Assembly: GCA_019638595.1 (NCBI GenBank)
Contig: JAHBTJ010000016.1
Span: 110,832-174,831 of the forward strand
Direction of reading: 5' to 3'
From: Chitinophagaceae bacterium
GTDB taxonomy: Bacteria > Bacteroidota > Bacteroidia > Chitinophagales > Chitinophagaceae
Length of the DNA stretch: 64,000 nucleotides
Part shown: one piece after another, positions 26,407 through 35,163 of the stretch
Position numbering within the stretch: position 1 is the stretch's first letter
Layout: each line of letters begins with the position of its first letter
Made by a program: the position numbers and the translations under genes
Notes under the pieces: generated by a model
What the model saw: only the letters and a program-made list of their open reading frames with translations
What the model was told of the DNA's origin: nothing
The model's database searches: none

Positions 26407-27579
26407 ATGTCACAAAACAAGAAGATATTTATATTTGATACTACCCTGCGGGATGGTGAACAGGTTCCGGGCTGTAAATTAAATGCCAGCGAAAAAATTG
26501 AGCTGGCGGTGGCTCTTGAAAACCTGGGGGTGGATATTATTGAAGCGGGTTTCCCTGTTTCGAGCCCCGGCGATTTTGAATCGGTGCAGAACATATCGAA
26601 GGTAATTAAAAACGCTACGGTATGCGGACTTACAAGGGCGGTAAAAAAAGACATTGAAGTAGCAGGCGAGGCGTTGAAAGGAGCCAAACGCCCGCGTATC
26701 CATACCGGGATAGGCGTGTCGGATCTGCACATTACTACCAAGTTTAATACCACCCGCGAAGAAATTTTAAACAGAGCGGTGGAGGCCGTAAAATACGCCA
26801 GGAGCTTTGTAGACGATGTGGAATTTTACGGTGAAGACGCCGGCCGCGCCGACCTGGAATTTTTGGCCAGGGTAGTGGAAGCGGTAATAAACGCGGGAGC
26901 AACCGTAGTAAATATTCCCGATACTACGGGATATTGCCTTCCGCATCAATATGGGGAAAAGATAGCGTATCTTATTAATAATGTACCGAATGTTGATAAA
27001 GCCATACTTTCGTGCCACTGTCATAACGATTTAGGACTGGCAACCGCCAACTCCATTGCAGGGGTAATTAACGGGGCAAGGCAAATTGAATGCACCATCA
27101 ACGGTTTGGGCGAAAGAGCGGGCAATACTTCACTGGAAGAAGTGGTGATGATTATTAAGCAACATGAGTCGCTGGGGCTGTATACCGATATCAAAGCGGA
27201 ACAATTGAACCCTATCAGCAGGCTGGTAGCCGATACCATGCGCATGCCGGTGCAGCCCAATAAGGCGATCGTAGGCAGCAATGCCTTCGCACATTCATCG
27301 GGTATTCACCAGGATGGATTTTTGAAGAATGCCGAAAACTATGAAATTATACGGCCTGAACAGGTTGGAGCCGACAGCTCAAAAATTGTATTAACGGCCA
27401 GAAGCGGGCGTTCGGCCCTGGCTCACCGGTTCCAGAAACTGGGATACAATTTCAACCGCAATGATATTGATACATTGTACCAGGCTTTTTTACAGGTAGC
27501 CGACATCAAGAAAGAAGTGGGAGATGGTGATCTGAAGGAATTGGCTGCTAAATTTTATCCGGAAGTAGCAATTGCATAA
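26407..27579 (+). CDS. leuA: 2-isopropylmalate synthase (short form)
   Basis: 390-residue LeuA, condensing acetyl-CoA with 2-oxoisovalerate, the first step of leucine synthesis. Seen: TIM-barrel start [14 protein letters not shown] (about 10-23), the metal-binding HxH as His204/His206 in [15 protein letters not shown], and [13 protein letters not shown] (about 296-308). The protein ends near residue 390, so the C-terminal LeuA dimer/allosteric domain of about 120 residues found in 510-520-residue forms is absent. Leucine feedback inhibition is therefore not expected (inference). leuB follows at 196 bases; leuC and leuD are not in the window. A homocitrate or citramalate synthase is less likely given the leuB and ilv neighbours. 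Confidence 0.9.
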   Translation: MSQNKKIFIFDTTLRDGEQVPGCKLNASEKIELAVALENLGVDIIEAGFPVSSPGDFESVQNISKVIKNATVCGLTRAVKKDIEVAGEALKGAKRPRIHTGIGVSDLHITTKFNTTREEILNRAVEAVKYARSFVDDVEFYGEDAGRADLEFLARVVEAVINAGATVVNIPDTTGYCLPHQYGEKIAYLINNVPNVDKAILSCHCHNDLGLATANSIAGVINGARQIECTINGLGERAGNTSLEEVVMIIKQHESLGLYTDIKAEQLNPISRLVADTMRMPVQPNKAIVGSNAFAHSSGIHQDGFLKNAENYEIIRPEQVGADSSKIVLTARSGRSALAHRFQKLGYNFNRNDIDTLYQAFLQVADIKKEVGDGDLKELAAKFYPEVAIA

Positions 27580-27622
27580 TAAGCAGATGTTTTCTCATGA
27601 TGCGTTAAGCACTCTGGTTGGC

Positions 27623-27655
27623 GTGGCGCTCTGGCGTCACGCTTCATTTTAAACT
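27623..27655 (+). other. Hairpin in the leuA-leuB gap
   Basis: The 195-bp gap contains GCGTG...CACGC arms around a short GC-rich core. A T-rich stretch (TTCATTTT) follows, so it could be a weak terminator or attenuating hairpin. The rest of the gap shows nothing else clear. Confidence 0.35.
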
Positions 27656-27774
27656 ATCCTTTAGCCTGTGCTTTGCAAGGTTGGGTAACTGGTACTGTAA
27701 AAGTTTTAGAGAACTATACGCAACAGCGTTGCAGGCCGGTCTGCATCCTTTATCCGCTACCCGTAATGTTAATT

Positions 27775-28890
27775 ATGAAAAAGAGTATCGCAGTTATTTT
27801 TGGTGATGGTATTGGTCCCGAGGTTACACAGCAATCAATGAATGTGTTGAATGCTGTAGCCAAAACCTTTGGTCACGAATTTGAATATACATATAACCTG
27901 ATGGGTGCTGTAGCTATAGACCAAACAGGTAACCCCCTGCCCGATGAAACCATTGAAGCCTGCCTGGGCAGCGATGCTGTATTGTTCGGCGCTATCGGCC
28001 ACCCCAAATACGATAACGATCCTGCTGCAAAGGTGCGGCCGGAACAGGGCTTGCTAAAGCTGCGCAAAGCGCTTGGGTTATATGCCAATATCCGCCCGGT
28101 AACAACCTACCCTTCGTTGCAGCATCTGTCGCCGTTAAAGGCAAAGAACCTGGCGGGAGTAAATTTTGTCATCTTCCGTGAGCTTACCGGGGGAATTTAT
28201 TTTGGCAAAAAAGAACTGAACGAAGAAAAAAACCAGGCTTCGGACGATTGTGTGTACACGCGGGTAGAAATAGAACGCATTAGCCGCCTGGCTTTTACCT
28301 ACGCGCAGCAAAGAAGTAAAAAGCTTACACTGGTGGATAAAGCCAATGTGCTGGAAACCTCCAGGCTGTGGCGAAGGGTAGTGCAGGATATTGCGCATGA
28401 TTACAGCGATGTATCTGTGGATTATATGTTTGTTGACAATGCCGCCATGCAGCTTATCATCAACCCAAAACAGTTCGATGTAATATTAACGGAAAACATG
28501 TTCGGAGATATTATCAGCGATGAGGCCAGCGTAATAGCCGGTTCGCTGGGTCTGCTTCCTTCAGCTTCTGTTGGCAATGGCACCGCGTTGTTTGAGCCTA
28601 TTCATGGCTCTTATCCGCAGGCTGCCGGTAAAGACATAGCTAACCCGTTGGGCTCTATCCTGTCGGCCGCTATGCTGCTTGATCATTTTGGACTGAATAG
28701 TGAAGCGGCTTTGGTACGCGAAGCGGTAGACTGGACACTGAAGCACAATTTTGTTACAAAAGATATTGACCCGGTAAATTTTTATTCTACCGGCACCATC
28801 GGGGAGCTGATCTGCGAGTATGTAGGCAATAAAGTGCCGGGTGAAATACACCAAACGAATGTAGAGTTGAGAAAATCAACGATAATCTAA
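27775..28890 (+). CDS. leuB: 3-isopropylmalate dehydrogenase
   Basis: 371-residue NAD-dependent oxidative decarboxylase of the leucine pathway. Seen: N-terminal IAVIFGDGIGPEV, the substrate loop LLKLRKALGLYANIRP, the catalytic Tyr/Lys region FTYAQQRSKKLTLVDKANVL, and the Asp-rich metal site NMFGDIISDEASVIAGSLGLLPSAS with the nucleotide segment FEPIHGSYPQAAGKDIANP. The frame is open to 27673, but the canonical N-terminus begins at ATG 27775 (an in-frame ATG at 27766 is the alternative). Length is normal. It is followed by the ilv leader region. Confidence 0.95.
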   Translation: MKKSIAVIFGDGIGPEVTQQSMNVLNAVAKTFGHEFEYTYNLMGAVAIDQTGNPLPDETIEACLGSDAVLFGAIGHPKYDNDPAAKVRPEQGLLKLRKALGLYANIRPVTTYPSLQHLSPLKAKNLAGVNFVIFRELTGGIYFGKKELNEEKNQASDDCVYTRVEIERISRLAFTYAQQRSKKLTLVDKANVLETSRLWRRVVQDIAHDYSDVSVDYMFVDNAAMQLIINPKQFDVILTENMFGDIISDEASVIAGSLGLLPSASVGNGTALFEPIHGSYPQAAGKDIANPLGSILSAAMLLDHFGLNSEAALVREAVDWTLKHNFVTKDIDPVNFYSTGTIGELICEYVGNKVPGEIHQTNVELRKSTII

Positions 28891-28923
28891 TTTGAAATTT
28901 AAAATTTAAAATCAAAATAGTTC

Positions 28924-28954
28924 TTTGTTTTTTTGTTAGTGAAATGTATATTCG
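28924..28954 (+). promoter_or_regulatory. Promoter of the ilv leader/operon
   Basis: TTTG at 28924-28927, 19-nt spacer, TATATTCG at 28947-28954 (one mismatch to TAnnTTTG). The leader-peptide ATG is 20 nt downstream at 28975. The thr leader promoter has the same architecture. Confidence 0.6.
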
Positions 28955-28974
28955 CACATAATTACATTTCACGT

Positions 28975-29073
28975 ATGTTGAAGAGCAGCATATCAAATAT
29001 TGTCAGCAGCACAGTCCTTGTGGTGGTTGTCATTATTATTCCTGCAACTCAGGGAGGTGTAATTTGTATATAA
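28975..29073 (+). CDS. ilv operon leader peptide (attenuator)
   Basis: A 32-residue ORF between a promoter and an intrinsic terminator, upstream of ilvE. It reads MLKSSISNIVSS, then TVLVVVVIII, then PATQGGVICI. Half of the residues are Leu, Val or Ile, and residues 14-22 are an unbroken Val-Leu-Val4-Ile3 run. This is the classical form of a branched-chain amino acid leader peptide, in which ribosome stalling on scarce Val/Leu/Ile-tRNA lets transcription continue. The product itself should have no function beyond its translation. Too short for ordinary gene calling; the codon content and position between promoter and terminator support it. Confidence 0.85.
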   Translation: MLKSSISNIVSSTVLVVVVIIIPATQGGVICI

Positions 29074-29094
29074 AATAAATATTGAAAAATATAT

Positions 29095-29128
29095 AAACCC
29101 GCCTCTCCGACAGGCGGGTTTTTTGTTT
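29095..29128 (+). terminator. ilv attenuator terminator
   Basis: Stem AAACCCGCCT (29095-29104) and AGGCGGGTTT (29112-29121), a perfect 10 bp, with a 7-nt loop and a following TTTGTTTT run. It lies 21 bases after the leader stop and 38 bases before ilvE. GGGAGG at 29052-29057 can pair with CCTCTCC at 29102-29108 (one wobble, one bulge), a candidate antiterminator that would break the stem. Confidence 0.85.
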
Positions 29129-29166
29129 TATGGGAATAATAATTTCAACATTTTAAATCAAACACA

Positions 29167-30093
29167 ATGGCTTCTTATTACAATGATGCGACGGTAATTT
29201 TTTTGAATGGTTCTTTCGTAAAAGCCGCAGAGGCAAAAATGGATTTCTATAGTCAGTCGCTGCACTACGGTTATTCGGTTTTTGAAGGCATTCGTTCTTA
29301 TAAAACAGAAAAAGGCGATACGAAAATATTCAAACCCGCAGAGCATTATGAGCGCTTGAAAAATTCCGCCCGGGCAATGAATCTGCCTTATGCGTGGAAT
29401 ACAGATGAATTGATTGCTGCTACATACGAAGTATTGAAACGCAACAACATCCGGGACGCTTACATACGTCCCGTAGTATATGCTCCGGCAAATATGAGTT
29501 TTGTGGTGAATACAGAATCGTTCATTGTAATTGAAGCATGGGAAATGGCGCCTTTCCTGGGAGATAAATTGTTGCGGGTAATGACATCTTCTTTTCAGCG
29601 CCCTAACCCGAAAGGATTTAAGATAGAAGCAAAAGCTGCCGGGCACTATGTAAATTCCATATTGGCCAGCCAGGACGCAAAAGCAAAAGGGTTTGACGAA
29701 GCGCTCTTAACAGATATGAATGATAATATAGCGGAAGGTCCGGGTGCTAATATGTTTTTTGAAAAAGATGGCAAATTGGTTACGCCGCCTCCGGGAAATA
29801 TTTTACCGGGCATCACCCGGGCAACTGTTTTTGAGATTTGTAAAAAGTTGGGAATAGCGGTGGAAGAAAGATTGTTTAAAGCAGATGAACTGAAAAACGC
29901 TGACGCCGCTTTTTATTGTGGCACGGCCGCTGAAGTAGTTGGTTGGGAAAGCCTGGATAACGTGAAGTTCAAGAAAAACTGGAATGAAACAGTGAGTAAA
30001 ATAGTGCAGGCTGCTTATGCGAATTTGATTATTGAAAAGGAATTTGAGCCGCCAATACAAGCAGGTGCACGAAGAAAAGAGATCCATGCATAA
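29167..30093 (+). CDS. ilvE: Branched-chain amino acid aminotransferase
   Basis: 308-residue class IV PLP aminotransferase that makes Val, Ile and Leu from their keto acids with glutamate. Seen: SLHYGYSVFEGIRSYKT (about 31-47), PLP Lys156 in EAKAAGHYVNSILA, Glu in DNIAEGPGANMFFEKDG and the phosphate-binding LPGITRATVFEI. Length is normal. It is the first structural gene after the ilv attenuator, and ilvD starts 134 bases later. A D-amino-acid aminotransferase of the same fold is unlikely given the operon. Confidence 0.94.
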   Translation: MASYYNDATVIFLNGSFVKAAEAKMDFYSQSLHYGYSVFEGIRSYKTEKGDTKIFKPAEHYERLKNSARAMNLPYAWNTDELIAATYEVLKRNNIRDAYIRPVVYAPANMSFVVNTESFIVIEAWEMAPFLGDKLLRVMTSSFQRPNPKGFKIEAKAAGHYVNSILASQDAKAKGFDEALLTDMNDNIAEGPGANMFFEKDGKLVTPPPGNILPGITRATVFEICKKLGIAVEERLFKADELKNADAAFYCGTAAEVVGWESLDNVKFKKNWNETVSKIVQAAYANLIIEKEFEPPIQAGARRKEIHA

Positions 30094-30122
30094 TAGAAGG
30101 TAGAAGGCTAAAGGTAAAGGGG

Positions 30123-30161
30123 ATAGGGAATACTGTTTCGACCTCGTACGTTCTTCCCTAT
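30123..30161. other. Imperfect inverted repeat in the ilvE-ilvD gap
   Basis: ATAGGGAA (30123-30130) and TTCCCTAT (30154-30161) lie in a 134-bp gap that also contains loosely complementary AAGGCTAAAGG/CCTTACACCCTT text. No T-run. Possibly a repeat relic or RNA-processing site. Confidence 0.35.
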
Positions 30162-30227
30162 GCCTTACACCCTTCATCCTCAACCTTATTGAAAAAAAGT
30201 TTGTAAAGAAGAATAACAATAAACAAA

Positions 30228-31907
30228 ATGGCAGAATTAAATAAGTTTTCAAAAGTATTAACGCAGGATGAAACACAGCCTGCGGCGCAGGCAATGCTAT
30301 ATGGTATTGGGTTAACGGAAAATGATATGAAGAAAGCGCAGGTAGGTATAGCCAGCATGGGCTACGATGGAAACACCTGTAATATGCATTTGAACGACCT
30401 GGCGCAGGTTGTTAAACAGGGTGTATGGGATAATGACCTGGTGGGTTTGATCTTTAATACCATTGGCATCAGCGATGGAATAAGCAATGGTACAGATGGT
30501 ATGCGTTACTCTTTGGTAAGCCGCGATCTGATTGCCGACAGCATTGAATCGGTATGTGGTGGCTTTTATTATGACGGGTTGATCGCGATACCCGGTTGTG
30601 ATAAAAATATGCCAGGTTGTATAATGGCAATGGGCCGTTTAAACCGCCCCTCGATAATGGTATACGGCGGCACTATTGCGCCGGGGCATTACAAAGGTCA
30701 GGAGTTGAATATTATTTCAGCGTTTGAAGCATTAGGGCAAAAAATTGCAGGTAAGCTTGAAGACGGAGATTTTAAAGAGATCGTAAAGCATTCCTGTCCG
30801 GGCGCGGGCGCATGTGGTGGTATGTATACAGCCAATACTATGGCAAGCGCCATCGAAGCATTGGGCATGAGCCTGCCTTATTCTTCAAGCAACCCTGCCA
30901 TAAGCGATGATAAGAAAAAGGAATGCTTTGATGCCGGTAAAGCCATAAAAGTTTTACTTGAAAAAGATATTAAGCCCAGGGATATCATGACGAAAAAAGC
31001 ATTTGAAAATGCGATAACCGTCATCATGATATTAGGCGGAAGTACAAACGCGGTATTGCATCTTATTGCAATGGCAAGAAGTGTGGGCATTGCATTAACG
31101 CAGGATGACTTTCAGGCGATAAGCGATAAAACGCCGGTACTGGCTGATTTTAAACCCAGCGGAAAATACCTGATGCAGGAGCTGCACTCACACGGAGGTA
31201 TACCCGCGGTAATGAAATATTTGTTGAACAAAGGTTTATTGCACGGCGATTGTTTAACCGTTACCGGCAAAACATTGGCTGAAAACCTTAAGGACATTAC
31301 AGAGATCAGTTTTGAAACACAGGATATTTTGTATCCTTTAGAGAAACCTTTAAAAGCAACAGGTCATCTTCAGATATTATATGGCAATCTTGCCGAAAAA
31401 GGAAGCGTTGCAAAAATTTCCGGTAAAGAAGGTGAGCGCTTTGAAGGCCCGGCAAGGGTGTTTGACGGTGAAAAGAAATTGATCGAAGGCATATCATCAG
31501 GCAAAGTAAAACCAGGTGATGTGGTGGTAATTATAAATGAGGGCCCCAAAGGTGCGCCCGGTATGCCTGAAATGCTGAAGCCGACATCTGCTATCATTGG
31601 CGCAGGCTTAGGTAAATCCGTGGCATTGATCACCGACGGCAGGTTCAGCGGCGGAACGCATGGTTTTGTGGTGGGGCACATAACGCCTGAATCATACGAA
31701 GGCGGCCTGATTGGTTTGGTTGAAGATGATGATATTATTGAACTGGATGCCGTTAAAAATACCATCACCCTCAAAGTGCCGGACGAAGTAATTGCCGAAA
31801 GAAGAAAACGCTGGACAAAACCCGAATTAAAAGTGAAAAGCGGCGTATTATATAAATATGCAAAATTGGTTAAAGACGCCAGCGAAGGTTGTGTAACCGA
31901 TGAATAG
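30228..31907 (+). CDS. ilvD: Dihydroxy-acid dehydratase
   Basis: 559-residue Fe-S dehydratase that converts dihydroxy acids to 2-keto acids for Val and Ile/Leu synthesis. Seen: three likely cluster ligands, Cys51 (GNTCNMHL), Cys124 (GCDKNMPG) and Cys196 (GAGACGG), the spacing known for [2Fe-2S] dehydratases, and the C-terminal active-site region [18 protein letters not shown]. Length is exactly typical. Second structural gene of the ilv operon. A palindromic repeat and an ORF6N gene follow before ilvB. Confidence 0.96.
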   Translation: MAELNKFSKVLTQDETQPAAQAMLYGIGLTENDMKKAQVGIASMGYDGNTCNMHLNDLAQVVKQGVWDNDLVGLIFNTIGISDGISNGTDGMRYSLVSRDLIADSIESVCGGFYYDGLIAIPGCDKNMPGCIMAMGRLNRPSIMVYGGTIAPGHYKGQELNIISAFEALGQKIAGKLEDGDFKEIVKHSCPGAGACGGMYTANTMASAIEALGMSLPYSSSNPAISDDKKKECFDAGKAIKVLLEKDIKPRDIMTKKAFENAITVIMILGGSTNAVLHLIAMARSVGIALTQDDFQAISDKTPVLADFKPSGKYLMQELHSHGGIPAVMKYLLNKGLLHGDCLTVTGKTLAENLKDITEISFETQDILYPLEKPLKATGHLQILYGNLAEKGSVAKISGKEGERFEGPARVFDGEKKLIEGISSGKVKPGDVVVIINEGPKGAPGMPEMLKPTSAIIGAGLGKSVALITDGRFSGGTHGFVVGHITPESYEGGLIGLVEDDDIIELDAVKNTITLKVPDEVIAERRKRWTKPELKVKSGVLYKYAKLVKDASEGCVTDE

Positions 31908-31951
31908 GGTGGGATTTTTGATTTTATGATTTCTGATTTGTATGTATAAAT

Positions 31952-32004
31952 GAACCTATAAGGTTTGCCGGGCGGCTATCCAGCGCTGCAAACCTTATAG
32001 GTTT
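31952..32004. repeat. REP-like palindromic element, copy 3
   Basis: Arms GAACCTATAAGGTTTGC (31952-31968) and GCAAACCTTATAGGTTT (31988-32004) differ only at the outermost base pair and flank a 19-nt loop; 53 bp in all, as in copy 1. It lies inside the ilv operon, 45 bases after ilvD and 23 bases before the ORF6N gene, so it could act as a partial terminator or mRNA-stabilising hairpin there. Confidence 0.75.
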
Positions 32005-32027
32005 ATCAACCATGAAAAATAACACCC

Positions 32028-32612
32028 ATGCAATTACAGGTCATTCAGAATAAAATCTATGAAATACGCGGGCAGAGGGTAATGCTGGATTTTGATTTGG
32101 CGGAATTGTATAATGTGGAGACGAGGATTTTTAACCAGGCCGTAAAAAGAAATATAGAAAGCTTTCCTGCAGAATTTATGTTTCAGTTGACAAGAACAGA
32201 ATGGAGGCTGATGAGGTCACAATTTGTGACCTCATATTCACAAGATGCTGATAATCAGATTGATGGATCATCACAAAATGTGATGATGGCTCAAAGAAAG
32301 AGAAGAAAAGACTTGCTTCCCTACGCCTTCACCGAACACGGCGTAACCATGCTGGCCAGCGTACTGAAAAGCCCGGTAGCGAGGAAGATGAATATAGCGA
32401 TAGTGAAAGCTTTTATCGCCATGCGGAAAATGATGATACAATATGCGGAAGTGATAAAAGTAATAGATGATTTGAAGGAACGAATAGAGGGGCATGACGC
32501 CCAGTTGAACCAGATCTACGATGCTTTGGAAACCATGCTCGATAAAAAAGTGGAAGAAGAAAACAAGCAGAGAGAATGGAAAGACCGCGAACGAATAGGA
32601 TTTAAGAAATAA
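32028..32612 (+). CDS. ORF6N domain protein (phage-related)
   Basis: 194 residues. Seen: the ORF6N signature near the N-terminus (VIQNKIYEIRGQRVMLDFDLAELYNVETRIFNQAVKRN), an FMFQLTRTEW segment (about 49-58), and LPYAFTEHGVTMLASVLKSPVA (about 98-119), followed by a helical, Lys/Glu-rich tail. ORF6N proteins are DNA-binding relatives of KilA-N/Bro proteins from phages and are common as cargo in Bacteroidota. It is inserted between ilvD and ilvB, 32 bases before ilvB, with a palindromic repeat just upstream. No role in amino-acid synthesis is known; it looks like an acquired gene that now rides on the ilv transcript (inference). Confidence 0.88.
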   Translation: MQLQVIQNKIYEIRGQRVMLDFDLAELYNVETRIFNQAVKRNIESFPAEFMFQLTRTEWRLMRSQFVTSYSQDADNQIDGSSQNVMMAQRKRRKDLLPYAFTEHGVTMLASVLKSPVARKMNIAIVKAFIAMRKMMIQYAEVIKVIDDLKERIEGHDAQLNQIYDALETMLDKKVEEENKQREWKDRERIGFKK

Positions 32613-32644
32613 CAATAATTATGTAAATCAAAATTGAAAGTACC

Positions 32645-34420
32645 ATGAGTAGCGCAACTGAATTAATGAAAAAGAAAAAATCAGCGAGTACAGAAACTTC
32701 AACACAACCAAAAGGTAAGGTCAACGCTCAAACTTCGATAAGCGGGAGCGTGGCAGTGTTGGAAGCATTGGTAGCAGAAGGGGTCACTGATTTTTTTGGT
32801 TATCCCGGCGGCGCTATTATGCCCATATATGATGCGTTATATGATTATACAGATACGCTCAATCACATACTCGTTCGTCACGAGCAGGGGGGAATACATG
32901 CTGCGCAGGGCTATGCGCGTACCTCCGGCAAGGTAGGTGTGGTGTTTGCAACCAGCGGACCCGGTGCTACCAACCTGGTAACCGGTTTGGCTGATGCGCA
33001 AATTGATAGTACGCCGTTGGTTTGTATAACGGGGCAGGTATTTGCACATCTGCTCGGTACAGATGCATTCCAGGAAACAGATGTGATCAATATTACCACG
33101 CCTGTTACCAAATGGAATTACCAGGTAACAGATGCCAGCGAAATCCCGGCGGCGCTTGCTAAAGCATTTTATATAGCAAAAACAGGCCGACCGGGCCCGG
33201 TATTGATTGATATTACCAAGAACGCGCAGGTGCAGAAATTCGATTACCAGGGTTATGAACCTTGTACACATATCCGCAGCTATCGCCCAAAGCCAATTGT
33301 TCGGAAAGAATATATACAGGCAGCGGCTGAATTGATCAATAAAGCGGAAAAACCATTTGTGTTGTTGGGACAGGGTGTTATTTTAGGAGAAGCCGAAAAA
33401 GAGTTTAAAGCTTTTATTGAAAAAGGAGGAATACCAACTGCGGCTACGGTGTTGGGGCTTAGTGCATTGCCAACAGATCACCCGTTGCATACAGGTATGC
33501 TTGGTATGCATGGAAACTACGGCCCGAACGTGCTTACCAATGAATGTGATGTATTGATTGCCATAGGTATGCGTTTTGATGATCGTGTAACAGGCCGTCT
33601 TGATAAATATGCCAAGCAGGCTAAAGTCATTCATTTGGATATTGATCCTGCTGAAATTGATAAGAACGTGCAGGCAACCGTACCGGTTTGGGGTGATTGC
33701 AAAGAAACCCTGCCCATGTTAACAGCATTAATTGAGAAAAAAGAGCATACGGAATGGTTAAATAAATTCAGGAAGATGCGGGCTGAAGAAGAGGATGTGG
33801 TGATTAACCCGGAATTGCATCCCAAAGGTGAAGTGATGACAATGGGAGAGGTGCTGGATGTGCTGAATGAGCTTACAAAAGGTGATGCCGTTATAGTAAC
33901 GGATGTTGGTCAGCACCAGATGGTAGCCTGCCGTTATGCAAAATTCAATAAAACAAGAAGCAATGTAACATCCGGCGGATTGGGCACAATGGGCTTTGCA
34001 TTACCGGCAGCTATCGGCGCTAAGTTTGGTGCAAAAAACCGCCAGGTAGTAGCCATCATTGGCGATGGCGGTTTCCAGATGACATTACAGGAACTCGGTA
34101 CGATCATGCAGTTTGACGTTGATGTAAAAATCATCATCCTCAATAACAATTTTCTTGGCATGGTACGCCAGTGGCAACAGCTATTTCATGATAAGCGGTA
34201 TTCTTTTGTGAATATTACCAGCCCCGATTTTGTAATGGTAGCCCGGGGCTATGACATTGAAGGGAAAAGCATTTCAAAAAGGGAAGAGCTGAAATCAGCC
34301 TTACAGGAAATGCTGGAGCATAAAGGGTCGTACCTGCTGGAAATAATGGTAGGTAAAGAAAATAACGTGTTCCCGATGGTGCCACAGGGTTGCGGTGTAG
34401 CGGAGATCAGGTTGAAATAG
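32645..34420 (+). CDS. ilvB: Acetolactate synthase large subunit
   Basis: 591-residue ThDP-dependent enzyme that makes acetolactate or acetohydroxybutyrate. Seen: the ThDP Glu region FGYPGGAIMPIYDAL and HILVRHEQGGIHAAQGYAR (about 60-95), the FAD/central domain, and the ThDP/Mg motif GDGGFQMTLQELGTIMQFDVDVKIIILNN (about 475-505). The N-terminus has a Lys/Ser/Thr-rich extension (about residues 1-30) before the conserved domain. ilvN is not adjacent: a methyltransferase gene lies between them, starting 9 bases after the ilvB stop. Confidence 0.96.
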   Translation: MSSATELMKKKKSASTETSTQPKGKVNAQTSISGSVAVLEALVAEGVTDFFGYPGGAIMPIYDALYDYTDTLNHILVRHEQGGIHAAQGYARTSGKVGVVFATSGPGATNLVTGLADAQIDSTPLVCITGQVFAHLLGTDAFQETDVINITTPVTKWNYQVTDASEIPAALAKAFYIAKTGRPGPVLIDITKNAQVQKFDYQGYEPCTHIRSYRPKPIVRKEYIQAAAELINKAEKPFVLLGQGVILGEAEKEFKAFIEKGGIPTAATVLGLSALPTDHPLHTGMLGMHGNYGPNVLTNECDVLIAIGMRFDDRVTGRLDKYAKQAKVIHLDIDPAEIDKNVQATVPVWGDCKETLPMLTALIEKKEHTEWLNKFRKMRAEEEDVVINPELHPKGEVMTMGEVLDVLNELTKGDAVIVTDVGQHQMVACRYAKFNKTRSNVTSGGLGTMGFALPAAIGAKFGAKNRQVVAIIGDGGFQMTLQELGTIMQFDVDVKIIILNNNFLGMVRQWQQLFHDKRYSFVNITSPDFVMVARGYDIEGKSISKREELKSALQEMLEHKGSYLLEIMVGKENNVFPMVPQGCGVAEIRLK

Positions 34421-34429
34421 TTGACACGA

Positions 34430-35140
34430 ATGACACAGAAATCAACCATAGAAGAAATAAGAACGCGTTTTGATAACGATGTGGAGCGGTTTTCCAATCT
34501 TGATACCGGCCAGGTATCTACTATTGACGCTACTATCTCTCTGGAGCTGATAACAGAAGCGGCGAAAAGGATTGAGCCTGCGGCTACGCATCTTTTAGAT
34601 GTAGGCTGTGGCGCGGGTAACTATACGCTGAAGATGCTACAAAAATTACCAGGGCTTAACTGTACATTGGTAGATCTGAGCAGGCCCATGCTGGATAAAG
34701 CGTTTGAAAGGGTTTCGCAACAAACCAATGGAATTGTAAAAACAGTGCAGGGCGATATCAGGGAAGTTTTTTTACCGGAAAATCATTTTGATATTATACT
34801 CGCTGGTGCGGTGCTCCATCATTTGCGTGACGATGAGGATTGGGAAATTACTTTCAGGAAGTTATACAGCTTATTGAAACCCGGTGGCTGTTTGATGATA
34901 TCTGACCTGGTGATACAGGAAACAACAGCAATCAGCGAATATACCTGGGAGCGCTATGGTGATTATCTTGAAAGCATAAGCGGAAAGGATTATCGCCGGA
35001 AAGTATTGGAATATGTTGATAAAGAAGATTCGCCGCGTTCTGTAACTTACCAGATGGAGCTCATGAAAAAAGTAGGATTCCGCTCTACCGATATACTACA
35101 CAAGAACATGTGTTTTGCGGCTTTTGGTGGAATAAAATAA
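34430..35140 (+). CDS. Class I SAM-dependent methyltransferase
   Basis: 236 residues. Seen: SAM-binding motif I LLDVGCGAGNYTLKML (about 56-71), acidic post-I residue in TLVDLSRPMLDKA, motif IV-like FDIILAGAVLHHL (about 118-130) and LLKPGGCLMISDLV. The frame is open to a TTG at 34421; ATG 34430 is preferred. It lies between the two acetolactate synthase subunit genes, 9 bases after ilvB and 23 before ilvN, so it must be cotranscribed with them. The substrate is unknown; the fold and helical C-terminus fit a small-molecule methyltransferase. No known step of branched-chain amino acid synthesis needs one. Confidence 0.85.
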   Translation: MTQKSTIEEIRTRFDNDVERFSNLDTGQVSTIDATISLELITEAAKRIEPAATHLLDVGCGAGNYTLKMLQKLPGLNCTLVDLSRPMLDKAFERVSQQTNGIVKTVQGDIREVFLPENHFDIILAGAVLHHLRDDEDWEITFRKLYSLLKPGGCLMISDLVIQETTAISEYTWERYGDYLESISGKDYRRKVLEYVDKEDSPRSVTYQMELMKKVGFRSTDILHKNMCFAAFGGIK

Positions 35141-35163
35141 TCAAACAAAAAAGAATTAAGACA

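Noticed and set aside
35110-35163. IlvN start inside the methyltransferase gene
   Set aside because: The residues MFCGFWWNKIIKQKRIKT are encoded by overlapping methyltransferase sequence and are not family-like; ATG 35164 starts the ACT domain.
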